From Bacillota bacterium (lineage in GTDB: Bacteria; Bacillota; Clostridia; Christensenellales; Aristaeellaceae), in the NCBI GenBank assembly GCA_023396045.1, contig JAEWXD010000027.1, positions 1 through 43,598 on the forward strand: a DNA stretch of 43,598 nucleotides, written 5' to 3'. How positions within the stretch are numbered: position 1 is the stretch's first letter; the number at the start of each line of letters is the position of its first letter. The position numbers were made by a program, and so were the translations under genes. The notes under the pieces were generated by a model that saw nothing but the letters and a program-made list of their open reading frames with translations, did not search any database and was not told the DNA's origin. This document shows, one piece after another, positions 26,672-34,863 of this stretch.

Positions 26672-28392
26672 AAATTTTGCTCCTTTTGTATATATTTTTG
26701 AAATAACTCGTCTGCCCGTTGTTTTGCTTGTTCTGCGTTACTCTGGTCTTGCTGTACGGGCGAGAGCGGATCTTGCATTAAGGCTTTAAACTGGCTTACT
26801 TTAAGGCCTAAGCTATCTTGCATACGCAAATCACTCCCCTCTTCACAAACCAAATAATAACAAAGCAAACTGTCTTTTTGCCCAATGCGATGCGCCCTAT
26901 CTTCTGCTTGGCTGTGTACAGCGGGCGACCAGTCCAACTCTCCAAACACAACGCAGGTTGCTTTTTGTAAATTAAGGCCAGCCGCAGCACGCAGGGAAAT
27001 ACAACAGAGATTTGTTTTACCCTGCATAAATTTCTCCTGCGCTTGCGTTTTTTGCTCTTGCGTTTCACGGCCGGTAATAAACACCGGTTTTTCTGCTTTG
27101 AAGGCTTGTTTATAAACATCAAACACATCATGATGGTGTGCAAAAAGCAATACTTTTTCGCCACCATCCAGTAGCATACGCACAAATTGTGCCACATAGG
27201 GTGCTTTGGCAAGACCCGTGGCTCTACGTTCGCCCTTATCTATTTCAAAGGCAAGAAGTGTGCGTTCTGCATTGCTCAAATTTTGATTCCAAGTGTTTAA
27301 TTTGAGTATAGTAGCTTGCATATATTTTTTAAACACGTCTTGGTCGGAATCTACCACATTTACCAAACGGCGTTTAGGAGGCAAAGATGGCAGCACATCT
27401 TCTTTTCTACGGCGAAGCATGATACCTTCTTCACATAAAAAGCTACCGAGTTGTTCAGGGTGAATTACTACATTGTTACCATAGCCATAGCACCATTCTC
27501 TTGTAAAGGCATCAAAATCACCTAAAAAATGGAAGTCTAAAATATTGATAACCTGCCAAATTTCGCCACCATTGTTATAAATAGGCGTACCACTGAGGCC
27601 AATTACACGCTCTGCTTTGCTTGCAAGCAAGCTGGCAGCAGAATATTTTTCTGTACCGCCATGGCGCAATTCTTGAATTTCATCAAAAATGACGATGGGA
27701 AAAGCATATTCCGGCAAAGCTTGTTTCCACCCACGCAAAAGCAGGTAATGCGCGATATAGATATCTGCCGGCGGCAATGGATAAGGTTTTAAGCCTTTGA
27801 TAACATGCACCTGTATGCCATGCGGTGTGTTTTCTAAAAACCTACTAATTTCATATACCCAGTTATGCACCAAGTGCGCCGGTGGCACAATAAGGCAAGG
27901 ATAATTACAAGCACGAGCCAAAAAAGCTAAAGCTTGTACGGTTTTACCAAGGCCCATTTCGTCTGCAAGTAATGCTCTATCTGTATTTTCTAAATAGGCG
28001 CAACCTTCTTCTTGAAAGTCTGTAAGTTCCCCTTGGAATGAGAAGGCACTTGGTTTTACCCTTTGAGGTAATGTGTTTCTCAGCTCCTTAGCAACATGGT
28101 ATTCTTGCGCTTGTTGCAAGGCTTGCACCCATTTGGATTGATCTTTTTCACGCACTTGCAAGGGGTAGCGCAACATGAGCCAGTTGATATCTCCCACAAA
28201 ACGTCTATGGTTGGTAAATCGAATTTCGCCACGTTTACCCGTATCTGCGCCGGGGAACAGACGTTTAGCAAACTCTATTACCATAGGTTCTGCCTTTACC
28301 TGCCAACACTTACTTTTTGTATTAAAAGAAAGTTCTCCATAATATTTTGAAGAACTGTTGTTTTGTAAATATAAAGGCAGATGTTGTTGCAC
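26668..28392 (-). CDS. SNF2-family DEAD/DEAH helicase
   Basis: A 574-residue superfamily 2 ATPase of the SNF2/SMARCAL1-like type. Walker A is DEMGLGKT at about 144-151, motif II is FDEIQ, GLSGTPIYN is motif III, and RAHRIGQKD is motif VI. The N-terminal ~110 residues form a variable DNA-binding-like segment. The best start is the GTG at 28392: it has AGGAG seven bases upstream and lies 10 bases after the nuclease stop, whereas an ATG at 28461 would overlap the upstream gene by 59 bases without a good site. It probably remodels or unwinds DNA, perhaps with the adjacent nuclease. Confidence 0.88.
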   Translation of the reverse strand: MQQHLPLYLQNNSSSKYYGELSFNTKSKCWQVKAEPMVIEFAKRLFPGADTGKRGEIRFTNHRRFVGDINWLMLRYPLQVREKDQSKWVQALQQAQEYHVAKELRNTLPQRVKPSAFSFQGELTDFQEEGCAYLENTDRALLADEMGLGKTVQALAFLARACNYPCLIVPPAHLVHNWVYEISRFLENTPHGIQVHVIKGLKPYPLPPADIYIAHYLLLRGWKQALPEYAFPIVIFDEIQELRHGGTEKYSAASLLASKAERVIGLSGTPIYNNGGEIWQVINILDFHFLGDFDAFTREWCYGYGNNVVIHPEQLGSFLCEEGIMLRRRKEDVLPSLPPKRRLVNVVDSDQDVFKKYMQATILKLNTWNQNLSNAERTLLAFEIDKGERRATGLAKAPYVAQFVRMLLDGGEKVLLFAHHHDVFDVYKQAFKAEKPVFITGRETQEQKTQAQEKFMQGKTNLCCISLRAAAGLNLQKATCVVFGELDWSPAVHSQAEDRAHRIGQKDSLLCYYLVCEEGSDLRMQDSLGLKVSQFKALMQDPLSPVQQDQSNAEQAKQRADELFQKYIQKEQNL

Positions 28393-28402
28393 TTTGTACT
28401 CC

Positions 28403-28783
28403 TTAAAGGCTAAGGCTCCAAGCTTTATAAATGGGAAGCACGTATATCGGCTTATTTGCAAGACTTTGCGGTAATTGCATTGCCGACTGTACTAACACTA
28501 TTATAGCACAGATAGTGTTTTCTTCTGCATACTTTTTTAGTTGTGCCAATATTTGTGCACGGTTTGGCTTGCCTTTTTTTATTTCTATACCAATTCCATC
28601 ACAATAAAAATCTATACGGGCACGGTTTGCAAAACGATACTCGTGAATATACTCTATTTGATTTTGTTCTAAACAATTAGCTACAAAGGCGTGCATTTGT
28701 TCTTCTGTAACAAAAAAAGGTGGCTTTTGACTTTGCAAAACACTTACCAACCTTTGTAGTTTTTCTGTATGTATTTGATTCAT
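28403..28783 (-). CDS. small PD-(D/E)XK nuclease-like protein
   Basis: A 126-residue protein with a plausible PD-(D/E)XK core: Asp58 in ARIDFY, then Glu67-Ile-Lys69 in GIEIKKGKP, followed by QLKKYAEE, where Gln81 fits the conserved helix, and a hydrophobic strand AIIVLV. An upstream acidic helix (EEQMHAFV, 27-34) also fits. Small nucleases of this type (VRR-NUC-like) are often found beside SNF2 helicases in phages. The ATG at 28783 begins one base after the previous stop, with a weak ribosome binding site, so it is likely coupled. A longer start at 28861 would overlap the upstream gene. Confidence 0.65.
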   Translation of the reverse strand: MNQIHTEKLQRLVSVLQSQKPPFFVTEEQMHAFVANCLEQNQIEYIHEYRFANRARIDFYCDGIGIEIKKGKPNRAQILAQLKKYAEENTICAIIVLVQSAMQLPQSLANKPIYVLPIYKAWSLSL

Positions 28784-28784
28784 A

Positions 28785-29237
28785 TTACATATGCACCCAG
28801 GCTGTACAAACGGCAACATAACCAAACATAATACAGCAACGCACATGTTGAAAACCAGCATTCTGCACCAAATGTAATATTTCTTTTTTAGTGTAATATT
28901 TTTTTACAGCATTACCTTGCTTATCTTTACAAAATAAGTTTAATACTTTGGCAAGCAAGTTTGGTGCATAATAACTTGTTAAAACAAGTTCCCCTTTATA
29001 TAGGCCTTTTTGGGCTTGTTGTAAAATGTGTACTATATTTTCTACATTGCAAATGGGCTTGCTAAGTAAGCAAGTATTTGCATAGCTATCATTGTTTGCT
29101 TCTGCTGCACCTGCGCTCTTTACAGCATGTAAAAAAGCCATATTTGATTCTGTGGCATGTAATACAGTATTTGTAGTATTCAATTCTGCAAAATACAACA
29201 CGCTTTTTTCAAACAGGTTCAGCTTTGATTTTAACAT
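28785..29237 (-). CDS. hypothetical protein with a methyltransferase-like C-terminus
   Basis: A 150-residue protein. Its last third (KKYYTKKEILHLVQNAGFQHVRCCIMFGYVAVCTAWV) resembles the end of class I SAM-dependent methyltransferases, where a YYT(K/R)EEI helix and a GF strand precede the final beta strands. The glycine-rich SAM motif expected near the N-terminus is absent: the equivalent region reads LYFAELNTTNTVLHATESN. It may be a degenerate or non-catalytic paralogue. It heads the operon behind a promoter and has a GGAG site 11 bases before the ATG. The function is unknown. Confidence 0.5.
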   Translation of the reverse strand: MLKSKLNLFEKSVLYFAELNTTNTVLHATESNMAFLHAVKSAGAAEANNDSYANTCLLSKPICNVENIVHILQQAQKGLYKGELVLTSYYAPNLLAKVLNLFCKDKQGNAVKKYYTKKEILHLVQNAGFQHVRCCIMFGYVAVCTAWVHM

Positions 29238-29271
29238 TAAAATTACAACTCCGTAAATAATATATACAGAT

Positions 29272-29300
29272 ATAATAACACAAATTATTATATTTGTAAA
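29272..29300 (-). promoter_or_regulatory. promoter of the nuclease-helicase-peptidase operon
   Basis: On the minus strand: TTTACA (29300-29295), a 17-base spacer and TATTAT (29277-29272), 35 bases before the first start codon. Confidence 0.55.
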
Positions 29301-29344
29301 ATATTTTTAATAAATTGTAGTTGAAATGTGCGATTAGATATAAA

Positions 29345-29369
29345 ACAAGCACCCTATTGGAGTGCTTGT
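29345..29369 (-). terminator. terminator after the 37-residue peptide gene
   Basis: An 8-base-pair stem (29345-29352 with 29362-29369), extendable across one mismatch, with a T-rich tail on the minus strand. It lies just past the small ORF's stop at 29377. Confidence 0.65.
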
Positions 29370-29376
29370 AAATATT

Positions 29377-29490
29377 TTATTGATTTTCTATCGGTTTCAT
29401 GGTTGAGACAAATCCAGACACCATTTTAATCTCACCTTCTTTGTAAGCAGAAGGAGTTATATATTGACTTGAAATATTTTTCGCTCTCAT
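29377..29490 (-). CDS. 37-residue orphan peptide
   Basis: A short ORF beginning MRAKNISSQYITPSAY and ending MVSGFVSTMKPIENQ. It has a near-perfect GGAGG site five bases before the ATG, a TATAAT box about 25 bases upstream and a terminator right after the stop, so it looks like a real small gene. There is no signal peptide, membrane segment or Cys residue. It lies directly downstream of an oligopeptide permease operon. It could be a signalling peptide, a modified-peptide precursor or a small regulator; no modifying enzyme is adjacent. I do not recognise a family. Confidence 0.6.
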   Translation of the reverse strand: MRAKNISSQYITPSAYKEGEIKMVSGFVSTMKPIENQ

Positions 29491-29515
29491 AGAAGCCTCC
29501 TTTTTAGAAAATTTT

Positions 29516-29521
29516 ATTATA
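29516..29521 (-). promoter_or_regulatory. putative -10 box of the 37-residue peptide gene
   Basis: TATAAT on the minus strand, 25 bases before the peptide start. No clear -35 box is present. Confidence 0.4.
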
Positions 29522-29537
29522 TTTCTATGATTCTTAA

Positions 29538-29596
29538 AATAGGGATACAGTGCTGAAAGCCCCGAATTAACAAGCTTTTTTCTCTGTATCCCTATT
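29538..29596. repeat. 13-bp inverted repeat at the truncated end of the binding-protein gene
   Basis: Perfect 13-base arms (29538-29550 and 29584-29596) enclose 33 bases that can form a second small stem (AAAGC with GCTTT). The right arm begins where the binding protein stops resembling its family and encodes its last residues NRDTE. It could be a mobile-element scar or a strong terminal hairpin. Confidence 0.7.
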
Positions 29597-30610
29597 ATAT
29601 CTCAAGCCCAAGTTGCCTGCATTATATGCTGCATAAGTAACGGTAGAATCTGCAGAAAGCATGAATTCCAATCTTTCTAATTTAACATTTGCAGCATCGT
29701 AATAATTTGGGTTTTTGGTATAAACCATACTTTCATCATGTTTCCATTCGGTAAGTGTGTAAGCACCACTGGTTGGGAAGCCGGGTTCTAATGCCCAAGC
29801 ACCTGGGTTTACTACTTTACCACTTGCATCTTTATAGCCTTCGGCTGCTTCTACAGCATGCTTTGGCACTGCAAAGTAAGCAGGGAAAGCGGCTAAATCT
29901 AACATATATGCGCAAGGGGAATTTAATTCTACGGTTAATGTGGTACCATCTTCAGAAGCGGTTACAGCCAAATTATCCGGGAAGCCTTTGATTACATCAA
30001 ACATATAGCTATAGTCTGCTGCTGTTTCACTTGCGGCAGCACGTTTCCAAGAATATTCAAAATCTGCTGCGGTAAGAGGTGTACCATCGCTCCATTGCAA
30101 GCCTTCACGCATGGTGAATGTGTAGGTTAAACCATCTTCAGAAACGGTACTCCCTGTTGCAAAGTTTGGAACTACTGCCTGATTTTCATCATAGGTATAC
30201 AAGCCCCCAAAAGAAGCAATTGCCATAATCGCACCATCTACAGATCTGTTTAAAGCCGGGTCTAATTTATCCGGTTCACTGGCAATATTTAAACTGGCAA
30301 AGTTTTTATCGCCATTGCTTGCATGTTGGAAAAATTTAAAACCATAGGCATTATAGTAATAACCGGTTAAAGAAGATTTTGCCATAAATATATCGTTATA
30401 ATAATACAGAGGCATTATGGCACCTGTTTCCATAAGCATATCTTCTGCTTGGTGCATTAAAGCTTCACGTTCTACAAAGTCTGTAGTAGATTTGATTTTT
30501 GCAATCAGTTCATCAAATGCAGACCATTCCGGGGCGGCGCTACCGGCAAATGCGGCAGTGTTAGCAAGCAATAATACCAACGCTAACAAAAGTGCTGTTA
30601 ATTTTTTCAT
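29567..30610 (-). CDS. permuted, truncated OppA-like peptide-binding protein
   Basis: A 347-residue protein with a signal peptide (about 1-22, ending AFAGS) but no lipobox Cys. Residues 28-97 (AFDELIAKIKSTT to GFKFFQHA) look like the C-terminal end of a family 5 peptide-binding protein, whereas residues 104-330 (LNIASEPDKLDPALN, DGLTYTFTMREGLQWSDGTPL) look like the N-terminal part. The order is therefore permuted, and about 200 residues of the normal C-terminal half are missing. The final 13 residues look unrelated and coincide with an inverted repeat. A strong GGAGG precedes the ATG. It is the last SBP of the opp operon and may be non-functional. Confidence 0.75.
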   Translation of the reverse strand: MKKLTALLLALVLLLANTAAFAGSAAPEWSAFDELIAKIKSTTDFVEREALMHQAEDMLMETGAIMPLYYYNDIFMAKSSLTGYYYNAYGFKFFQHASNGDKNFASLNIASEPDKLDPALNRSVDGAIMAIASFGGLYTYDENQAVVPNFATGSTVSEDGLTYTFTMREGLQWSDGTPLTAADFEYSWKRAAASETAADYSYMFDVIKGFPDNLAVTASEDGTTLTVELNSPCAYMLDLAAFPAYFAVPKHAVEAAEGYKDASGKVVNPGAWALEPGFPTSGAYTLTEWKHDESMVYTKNPNYYDAANVKLERLEFMLSADSTVTYAAYNAGNLGLRYNRDTEKKAC

Positions 30611-30654
30611 TTTATTCTCCTCCTAAATTCTATATGCAACGCATAAGCGAAACA

Positions 30655-31626
30655 TTAACGTTCAAAGCATGAAGCAAAGTGGCCCGGGCTAACTTCTTTA
30701 AGTTGCGGTACGCTTTGACTACAATGCGGTTTACATTCCCTGCACCGCGTTCTAAATGGGCAACCACTTGGAACATGAAGAGGGCTCGGCACATCCCCTT
30801 GAAGTACAATACGATTTCTTTGTTTTGCACTGTTTGGGTCTGGCAATGGAATAGCTGAAATGAGAGATTGTGTGTAAGGATGTATAGGATTATTGATAAT
30901 ATCCTCTGCTAAACCTACTTCTATAATTTTGCCTAAGTACATTACGGCAATGCGCTTACTCATATGTTGTACAACCAAAAGATCATGCGCAATAAATAAG
31001 TAGGCAATACCAAGCCTTGCTTGCAATTCCTCAAAGGTGTTTACAATTTGTGCTTGAATGGAAACGTCTAAGGCTGATACCGGTTCATCACACACAATAA
31101 ACTTAGGGTTTACCGCAAGTGCACGAGCAATACCAATGCGTTGCCGTTGCCCGCCACTAAATTCGTGAGCGTAACGCCTTGCGTGATCGCCGTTTAAACC
31201 AACCAATTGCAAAAGCTCTACAATTTTATCCTGGCGTTCTTTTTTATTGCTGTAAAGCTTATGAATGTCTAAAGGTTCACCAACGATATCAGAAACGGTC
31301 ATTCTTGGGTTTAATGAAGAGTACGGGTCTTGAAATACAATTTGCATATCCTTACGATAGCGATGAATATTTTTTTCTGTAATTTGGTGCCCATCATAAT
31401 ATATTTCACCGGAAGTAGGTGTGTATAAATGAAGCAAGGTTCTGCCAACGGTGGTTTTACCACAGCCGGATTCGCCTACCAAACCCAGTGTTTCGCCTTC
31501 ATTGATGGTGAAGGACACATCGTCTACTGCTTTTAATTGCAATTTGTTAAGCATACCCTCTTTTACGGTAAAATATTTTTTAAGATTTTTTACCTCTACC
31601 AAGGGTCTTGGGGCAATGGTTTCCAT
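30655..31626 (-). CDS. oppF: oligopeptide ABC transporter ATP-binding protein
   Basis: A 323-residue peptide-import ATPase. Walker A is GESGCGKT at 51-58, the signature is FSGGQRQRIGIARALA, and FIVCDEPVSALDVS is Walker B. The C-terminal oligopeptide-ABC domain has the Cys-rich GCPFRTRCRECKPHC (about 291-305) that binds an iron-sulfur cluster in this family. The start overlaps the oppD stop by one base. It couples ATP hydrolysis to peptide uptake together with OppD. Confidence 0.93.
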   Translation of the reverse strand: METIAPRPLVEVKNLKKYFTVKEGMLNKLQLKAVDDVSFTINEGETLGLVGESGCGKTTVGRTLLHLYTPTSGEIYYDGHQITEKNIHRYRKDMQIVFQDPYSSLNPRMTVSDIVGEPLDIHKLYSNKKERQDKIVELLQLVGLNGDHARRYAHEFSGGQRQRIGIARALAVNPKFIVCDEPVSALDVSIQAQIVNTFEELQARLGIAYLFIAHDLLVVQHMSKRIAVMYLGKIIEVGLAEDIINNPIHPYTQSLISAIPLPDPNSAKQRNRIVLQGDVPSPLHVPSGCPFRTRCRECKPHCSQSVPQLKEVSPGHFASCFER

Positions 31627-32618
31627 TAAATTGTTCCCCCTTTCGCCTCTTGCGCATAGTTCATCCAGCAGGCTGCAATATGTTTTTCATTGATCCATGT
31701 TTCTTCACAAGGCTTTTGCAAGCATATTTTCATTGCATTCTTACAGCGTGCTGCAAAGGGGCAACCTTTGGGCAGGTTCAACAAGTCTATAGGTGAACCT
31801 TCAATTGGTATTAATTTTGCTTTATTGCTGTTGATTTGTGGAATGGAACGAATTAAGCCTTTGGTATACTCGTGTTTTGGGTTGTAGAAAATTTCATCTG
31901 CTGTACCGCGTTCACAAACAGTGCCAGCATACATTACAATAATTTCATCACAGATATCTGCAATTACACCAAGGTCGTGTGTGATCATAATAATGGCCAT
32001 ACCAAACTTTTTTTGCAAAGATTGCATGAGCTCTAAAATTTGGGCTTGAATGGTTACATCTAAGGCTGTTGTCGGTTCGTCCGCAATTAAAATATCCGGT
32101 TCACAAGCCAATGCCATAGCAATCATTACACGTTGACGCATACCACCTGACAGTTCGTGTGGATATTGTTTTAAACGTTTTTCCGGTTCGTTTACACCTA
32201 CAAGCTCAAGCATTTCTTTCGCTCTATCATAGGCTTCTTTTTTTGTTCTATCGGTATGTAAGAGTACCGCTTCCATCAACTGATTACCAATGGTATACAC
32301 CGGGTTTAAACTTGTCATCGGATCTTGAAAAATGATAGAACACTTGTTACCACGAAACTTAGCCATTTCTTTGTTGCTAAACTTTGTTAAGTCCTGCCCT
32401 TTATATAAAATTTCGCCGGATTTAATTTTTGCAGAATCTGCTAAAATTTGTAAAATGCTATAGGCTGTAACAGATTTACCGCTGCCGCTTTCCCCTACCA
32501 CACCAAGCACTTTGCCTTTTTCTAAATTAAAGCTAAGGTTGTTAATGGCTTGTACTTCCCCATCGTTGGTAAAAAAGGAAGTATATAAATTTTTGACGTC
32601 TAATAATAGTTCGCTCAT
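31626..32618 (-). CDS. oppD: oligopeptide ABC transporter ATP-binding protein
   Basis: A 330-residue partner ATPase. It has Walker A GESGSGKS at 42-49, signature ELSGGMRQRV, Walker B ILIADEPTTALDV and a C-terminal GCPFAARC-type Cys motif typical of oligopeptide ATPases. It sits two bases from the oppC stop, preceded by a GGAGG site. OppD and OppF form the hetero-dimeric motor of the importer. Confidence 0.93.
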   Translation of the reverse strand: MSELLLDVKNLYTSFFTNDGEVQAINNLSFNLEKGKVLGVVGESGSGKSVTAYSILQILADSAKIKSGEILYKGQDLTKFSNKEMAKFRGNKCSIIFQDPMTSLNPVYTIGNQLMEAVLLHTDRTKKEAYDRAKEMLELVGVNEPEKRLKQYPHELSGGMRQRVMIAMALACEPDILIADEPTTALDVTIQAQILELMQSLQKKFGMAIIMITHDLGVIADICDEIIVMYAGTVCERGTADEIFYNPKHEYTKGLIRSIPQINSNKAKLIPIEGSPIDLLNLPKGCPFAARCKNAMKICLQKPCEETWINEKHIAACWMNYAQEAKGGTI

Positions 32619-32620
32619 AT

Positions 32621-33703
32621 TTACCTCCTTAATTTTGGATCAAATGCATCACGCAAGCCATCACCCAAAAGGTTTAAGCTTAGAACAATAATACAAATGG
32701 TGAGAGATGGGAAAATAAGTTTATAAGGATAGCTTTGCATACCTTGTCTTGCCGCATTGGCTAAGGAACCAAGGCTTGGCATAGGCAACTGCACACCCAA
32801 ACCGATAAAGCTTAAAAAACTTTCTGTGAATATTGCAGATGGTATTTGCAATGCTGTAGAAATAATAATAACACTCATACAGTTTGGCAAAATATGTTTG
32901 CGAATAATTCTTGCTTTGCTTGCACCCATGGCACGCGCTGCAAGCACAAATTCATTGCTTTTTACTTGTAATACTTGCCCACGTACAAGCCTTGCCATGC
33001 CTACCCAATAAAGCAAACCAAATACGATAAACAAACTAAGCATATTTGTGCCGATGGCTTGTAAAGGTGTATTAGCAATTTTTTCTTTAAGCACTTGGTC
33101 TAACACTACAGAAAGCAGAATAACCATTAAAATATCCGGCAAAGAGTAGATAATATCTACAATACGCATCATAATAAGGTCAGTTTTACCGCCTATATAG
33201 CCAGATATTGAGCCATAGAGCAAGCCGATGATTAATACAATAATACTGGCAAATAAACCAATCAGCAGGGACACTCTTGCCCCATATACTACACGAATAA
33301 AGTAATCTCTTGACATTTCGTCTGTGCCAAAGATGTGTGGAAAAATCTTTTGCCCTTCTGCAATGGCTTCTTGTTCCATCTTAGAATAAGTAAAAGGTGC
33401 CAAGTTTTTGGCTGTTTTATCACGCTTACCATTTACACGAATAATTTCGGAATAGCTGTAAGGAACAATTACAGGTGCAATGATAATAACACTTAAAATA
33501 ACAACGAGTACAATAACACTTAATACAGCCAATGGATTTTTGAAGAGTTTTTTAATACCATCTTTAAAAAATGTAGTAGACTCACGCATTACATCTTGCT
33601 GCTTTTTTTCTTCATCACCGGCTTTTTCAAACAAAGATGGATCTAATTGTAGGCTGGCAAAACGTTTTTTTGGCGTTGCATCTACAGAATAATTATCAAA
33701 CAT
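32621..33703 (-). CDS. oppC: oligopeptide ABC transporter permease
   Basis: A 360-residue permease with about six membrane segments. A long N-terminal hydrophilic stretch (~1-60, including KKQQDVMRESTTFFKDG) precedes the first helix. FVLAARAMGASKARIIRKHILPN is the EAA loop that docks on the ATPases. Start ATG at 33703; the gene lies 11 bases after oppB. Confidence 0.92.
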   Translation of the reverse strand: MFDNYSVDATPKKRFASLQLDPSLFEKAGDEEKKQQDVMRESTTFFKDGIKKLFKNPLAVLSVIVLVVILSVIIIAPVIVPYSYSEIIRVNGKRDKTAKNLAPFTYSKMEQEAIAEGQKIFPHIFGTDEMSRDYFIRVVYGARVSLLIGLFASIIVLIIGLLYGSISGYIGGKTDLIMMRIVDIIYSLPDILMVILLSVVLDQVLKEKIANTPLQAIGTNMLSLFIVFGLLYWVGMARLVRGQVLQVKSNEFVLAARAMGASKARIIRKHILPNCMSVIIISTALQIPSAIFTESFLSFIGLGVQLPMPSLGSLANAARQGMQSYPYKLIFPSLTICIIVLSLNLLGDGLRDAFDPKLRR

Positions 33704-33714
33704 TGAAAAACTCC

Positions 33715-34791
33715 TTACTTAAAGCTAATTTTGGGATCTACCACTTTATAAACCAGGTCACTGATAAGTGTCATCACAACCATTAAAACAGATAAGAAAA
33801 TAGTGCAGCCCATAATTAAGGTATAATCACGATTTACAATGCCCTGCACAAACTTTGTACCGAGACCACCAATGGTAAATACCGTTTCTACAACCATGGA
33901 ACCGGTAAGTATATAGGCTGTTAATGGACCAAGATAGGTAATAACGGGTATTAACGCATTGCGCAAAGCATGTTTTGCAATAATTTTGGCATTGGCTACA
34001 CCTTTTGCCTTTGCTGTACGAATATAGTCTTGCCCCAACACTTCCAACATGCTACCCTTGGTTAACCTTGTAATGTAACTCATGGGATATAATGCCAATG
34101 AAATAATTGGGAGAATTAAATTAGGATTATCGGAACTGAATACCGGAATCAGCTTTAATTGTAACGAGAATACCAACATCAATATGGTTGCCAATATAAA
34201 GCTTGGTACAGCTACAAATAATGTAGTTAAGAAAATGATAATTCTATCCGGTGCTTTGCTACGGTTCAGTGCAGCAATAGAACCCAATATTAAGCCAAAG
34301 AACAATGCTACAAGCACTGCCCAACCACCAATGGCAGCAGATACGGAAAAGGAACTGAAAATGGTTTCTGAAATATCTCTACTATTTTTTAATGAAATGC
34401 CCATATCCCCATTCAAAAGGTTGTTCATATACATAAAAAACTGCTGGATAAGTGGTTTATCTAAGCCAAAACGTTTTTCTAACACCGCTTTTACAGCCGG
34501 ATCCAGAGCTTTTTCACTATCAAAAGGGCCACCAGGTATAGCGTTCATTACAAAGAATGTAATGGCAGATATTATAAATATTGTTAATAAGGCAAGTAAA
34601 ATTCGTTTCGCCACATAGGTGGAAGTATCACCTTTGGAAAGATACATTGTTACAAACATACAGGCAACCAAACCGATAATAATTATACCACTCTGTTTTA
34701 TAAAACCGTATGCAAGCGCCGTAACTAAAGCTATACCAAAATTAATTTTTATAACAGGTGTAATCTGCATTCTTTTTATTAAATCAGCCAT
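33715..34791 (-). CDS. oppB: oligopeptide ABC transporter permease
   Basis: A 358-residue permease, about 50 residues longer than usual, because two extra hydrophobic segments (about 18-30 and 35-50) lie before the normal first helix. The core contains AIPGGPF, LLNGDMGISL and the EAA loop DYIRTAKAKGVANAKIIAKHALRN. I chose ATG 34791 because it has a GGAGT site seven bases upstream; the extension to 34851 starts inside an inverted repeat. It is first in the opp operon. Confidence 0.9.
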   Translation of the reverse strand: MADLIKRMQITPVIKINFGIALVTALAYGFIKQSGIIIIGLVACMFVTMYLSKGDTSTYVAKRILLALLTIFIISAITFFVMNAIPGGPFDSEKALDPAVKAVLEKRFGLDKPLIQQFFMYMNNLLNGDMGISLKNSRDISETIFSSFSVSAAIGGWAVLVALFFGLILGSIAALNRSKAPDRIIIFLTTLFVAVPSFILATILMLVFSLQLKLIPVFSSDNPNLILPIISLALYPMSYITRLTKGSMLEVLGQDYIRTAKAKGVANAKIIAKHALRNALIPVITYLGPLTAYILTGSMVVETVFTIGGLGTKFVQGIVNRDYTLIMGCTIFLSVLMVVMTLISDLVYKVVDPKISFK

Positions 34792-34825
34792 TTTTAGTAC
34801 TCCTACGCTATACATATTGATGATT

Positions 34826-34852
34826 CTTGTATAAAATTTGTATTTATACAAG
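34826..34852. promoter_or_regulatory. 10-bp inverted repeat just downstream of the opp promoter
   Basis: Perfect arms of 10 bases (34826-34835 and 34843-34852) with a 7-base spacer. It starts about 11 bases after the TATAAT box, so it is a candidate operator or a 5' leader hairpin of the opp operon. Confidence 0.55.
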
Positions 34853-34863
34853 TTATGTTGAAT

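Noticed and set aside
28403..28861. Longer start for the small nuclease with a hydrophobic N-terminus
   Set aside because: The extra 26 residues lie in the preceding gene and have no ribosome binding site; the ATG at 28783 fits better.
34082..34618. A 178-residue plus-strand ORF
   Set aside because: It is antisense to oppB, which has clear family motifs, and has no ribosome binding site.
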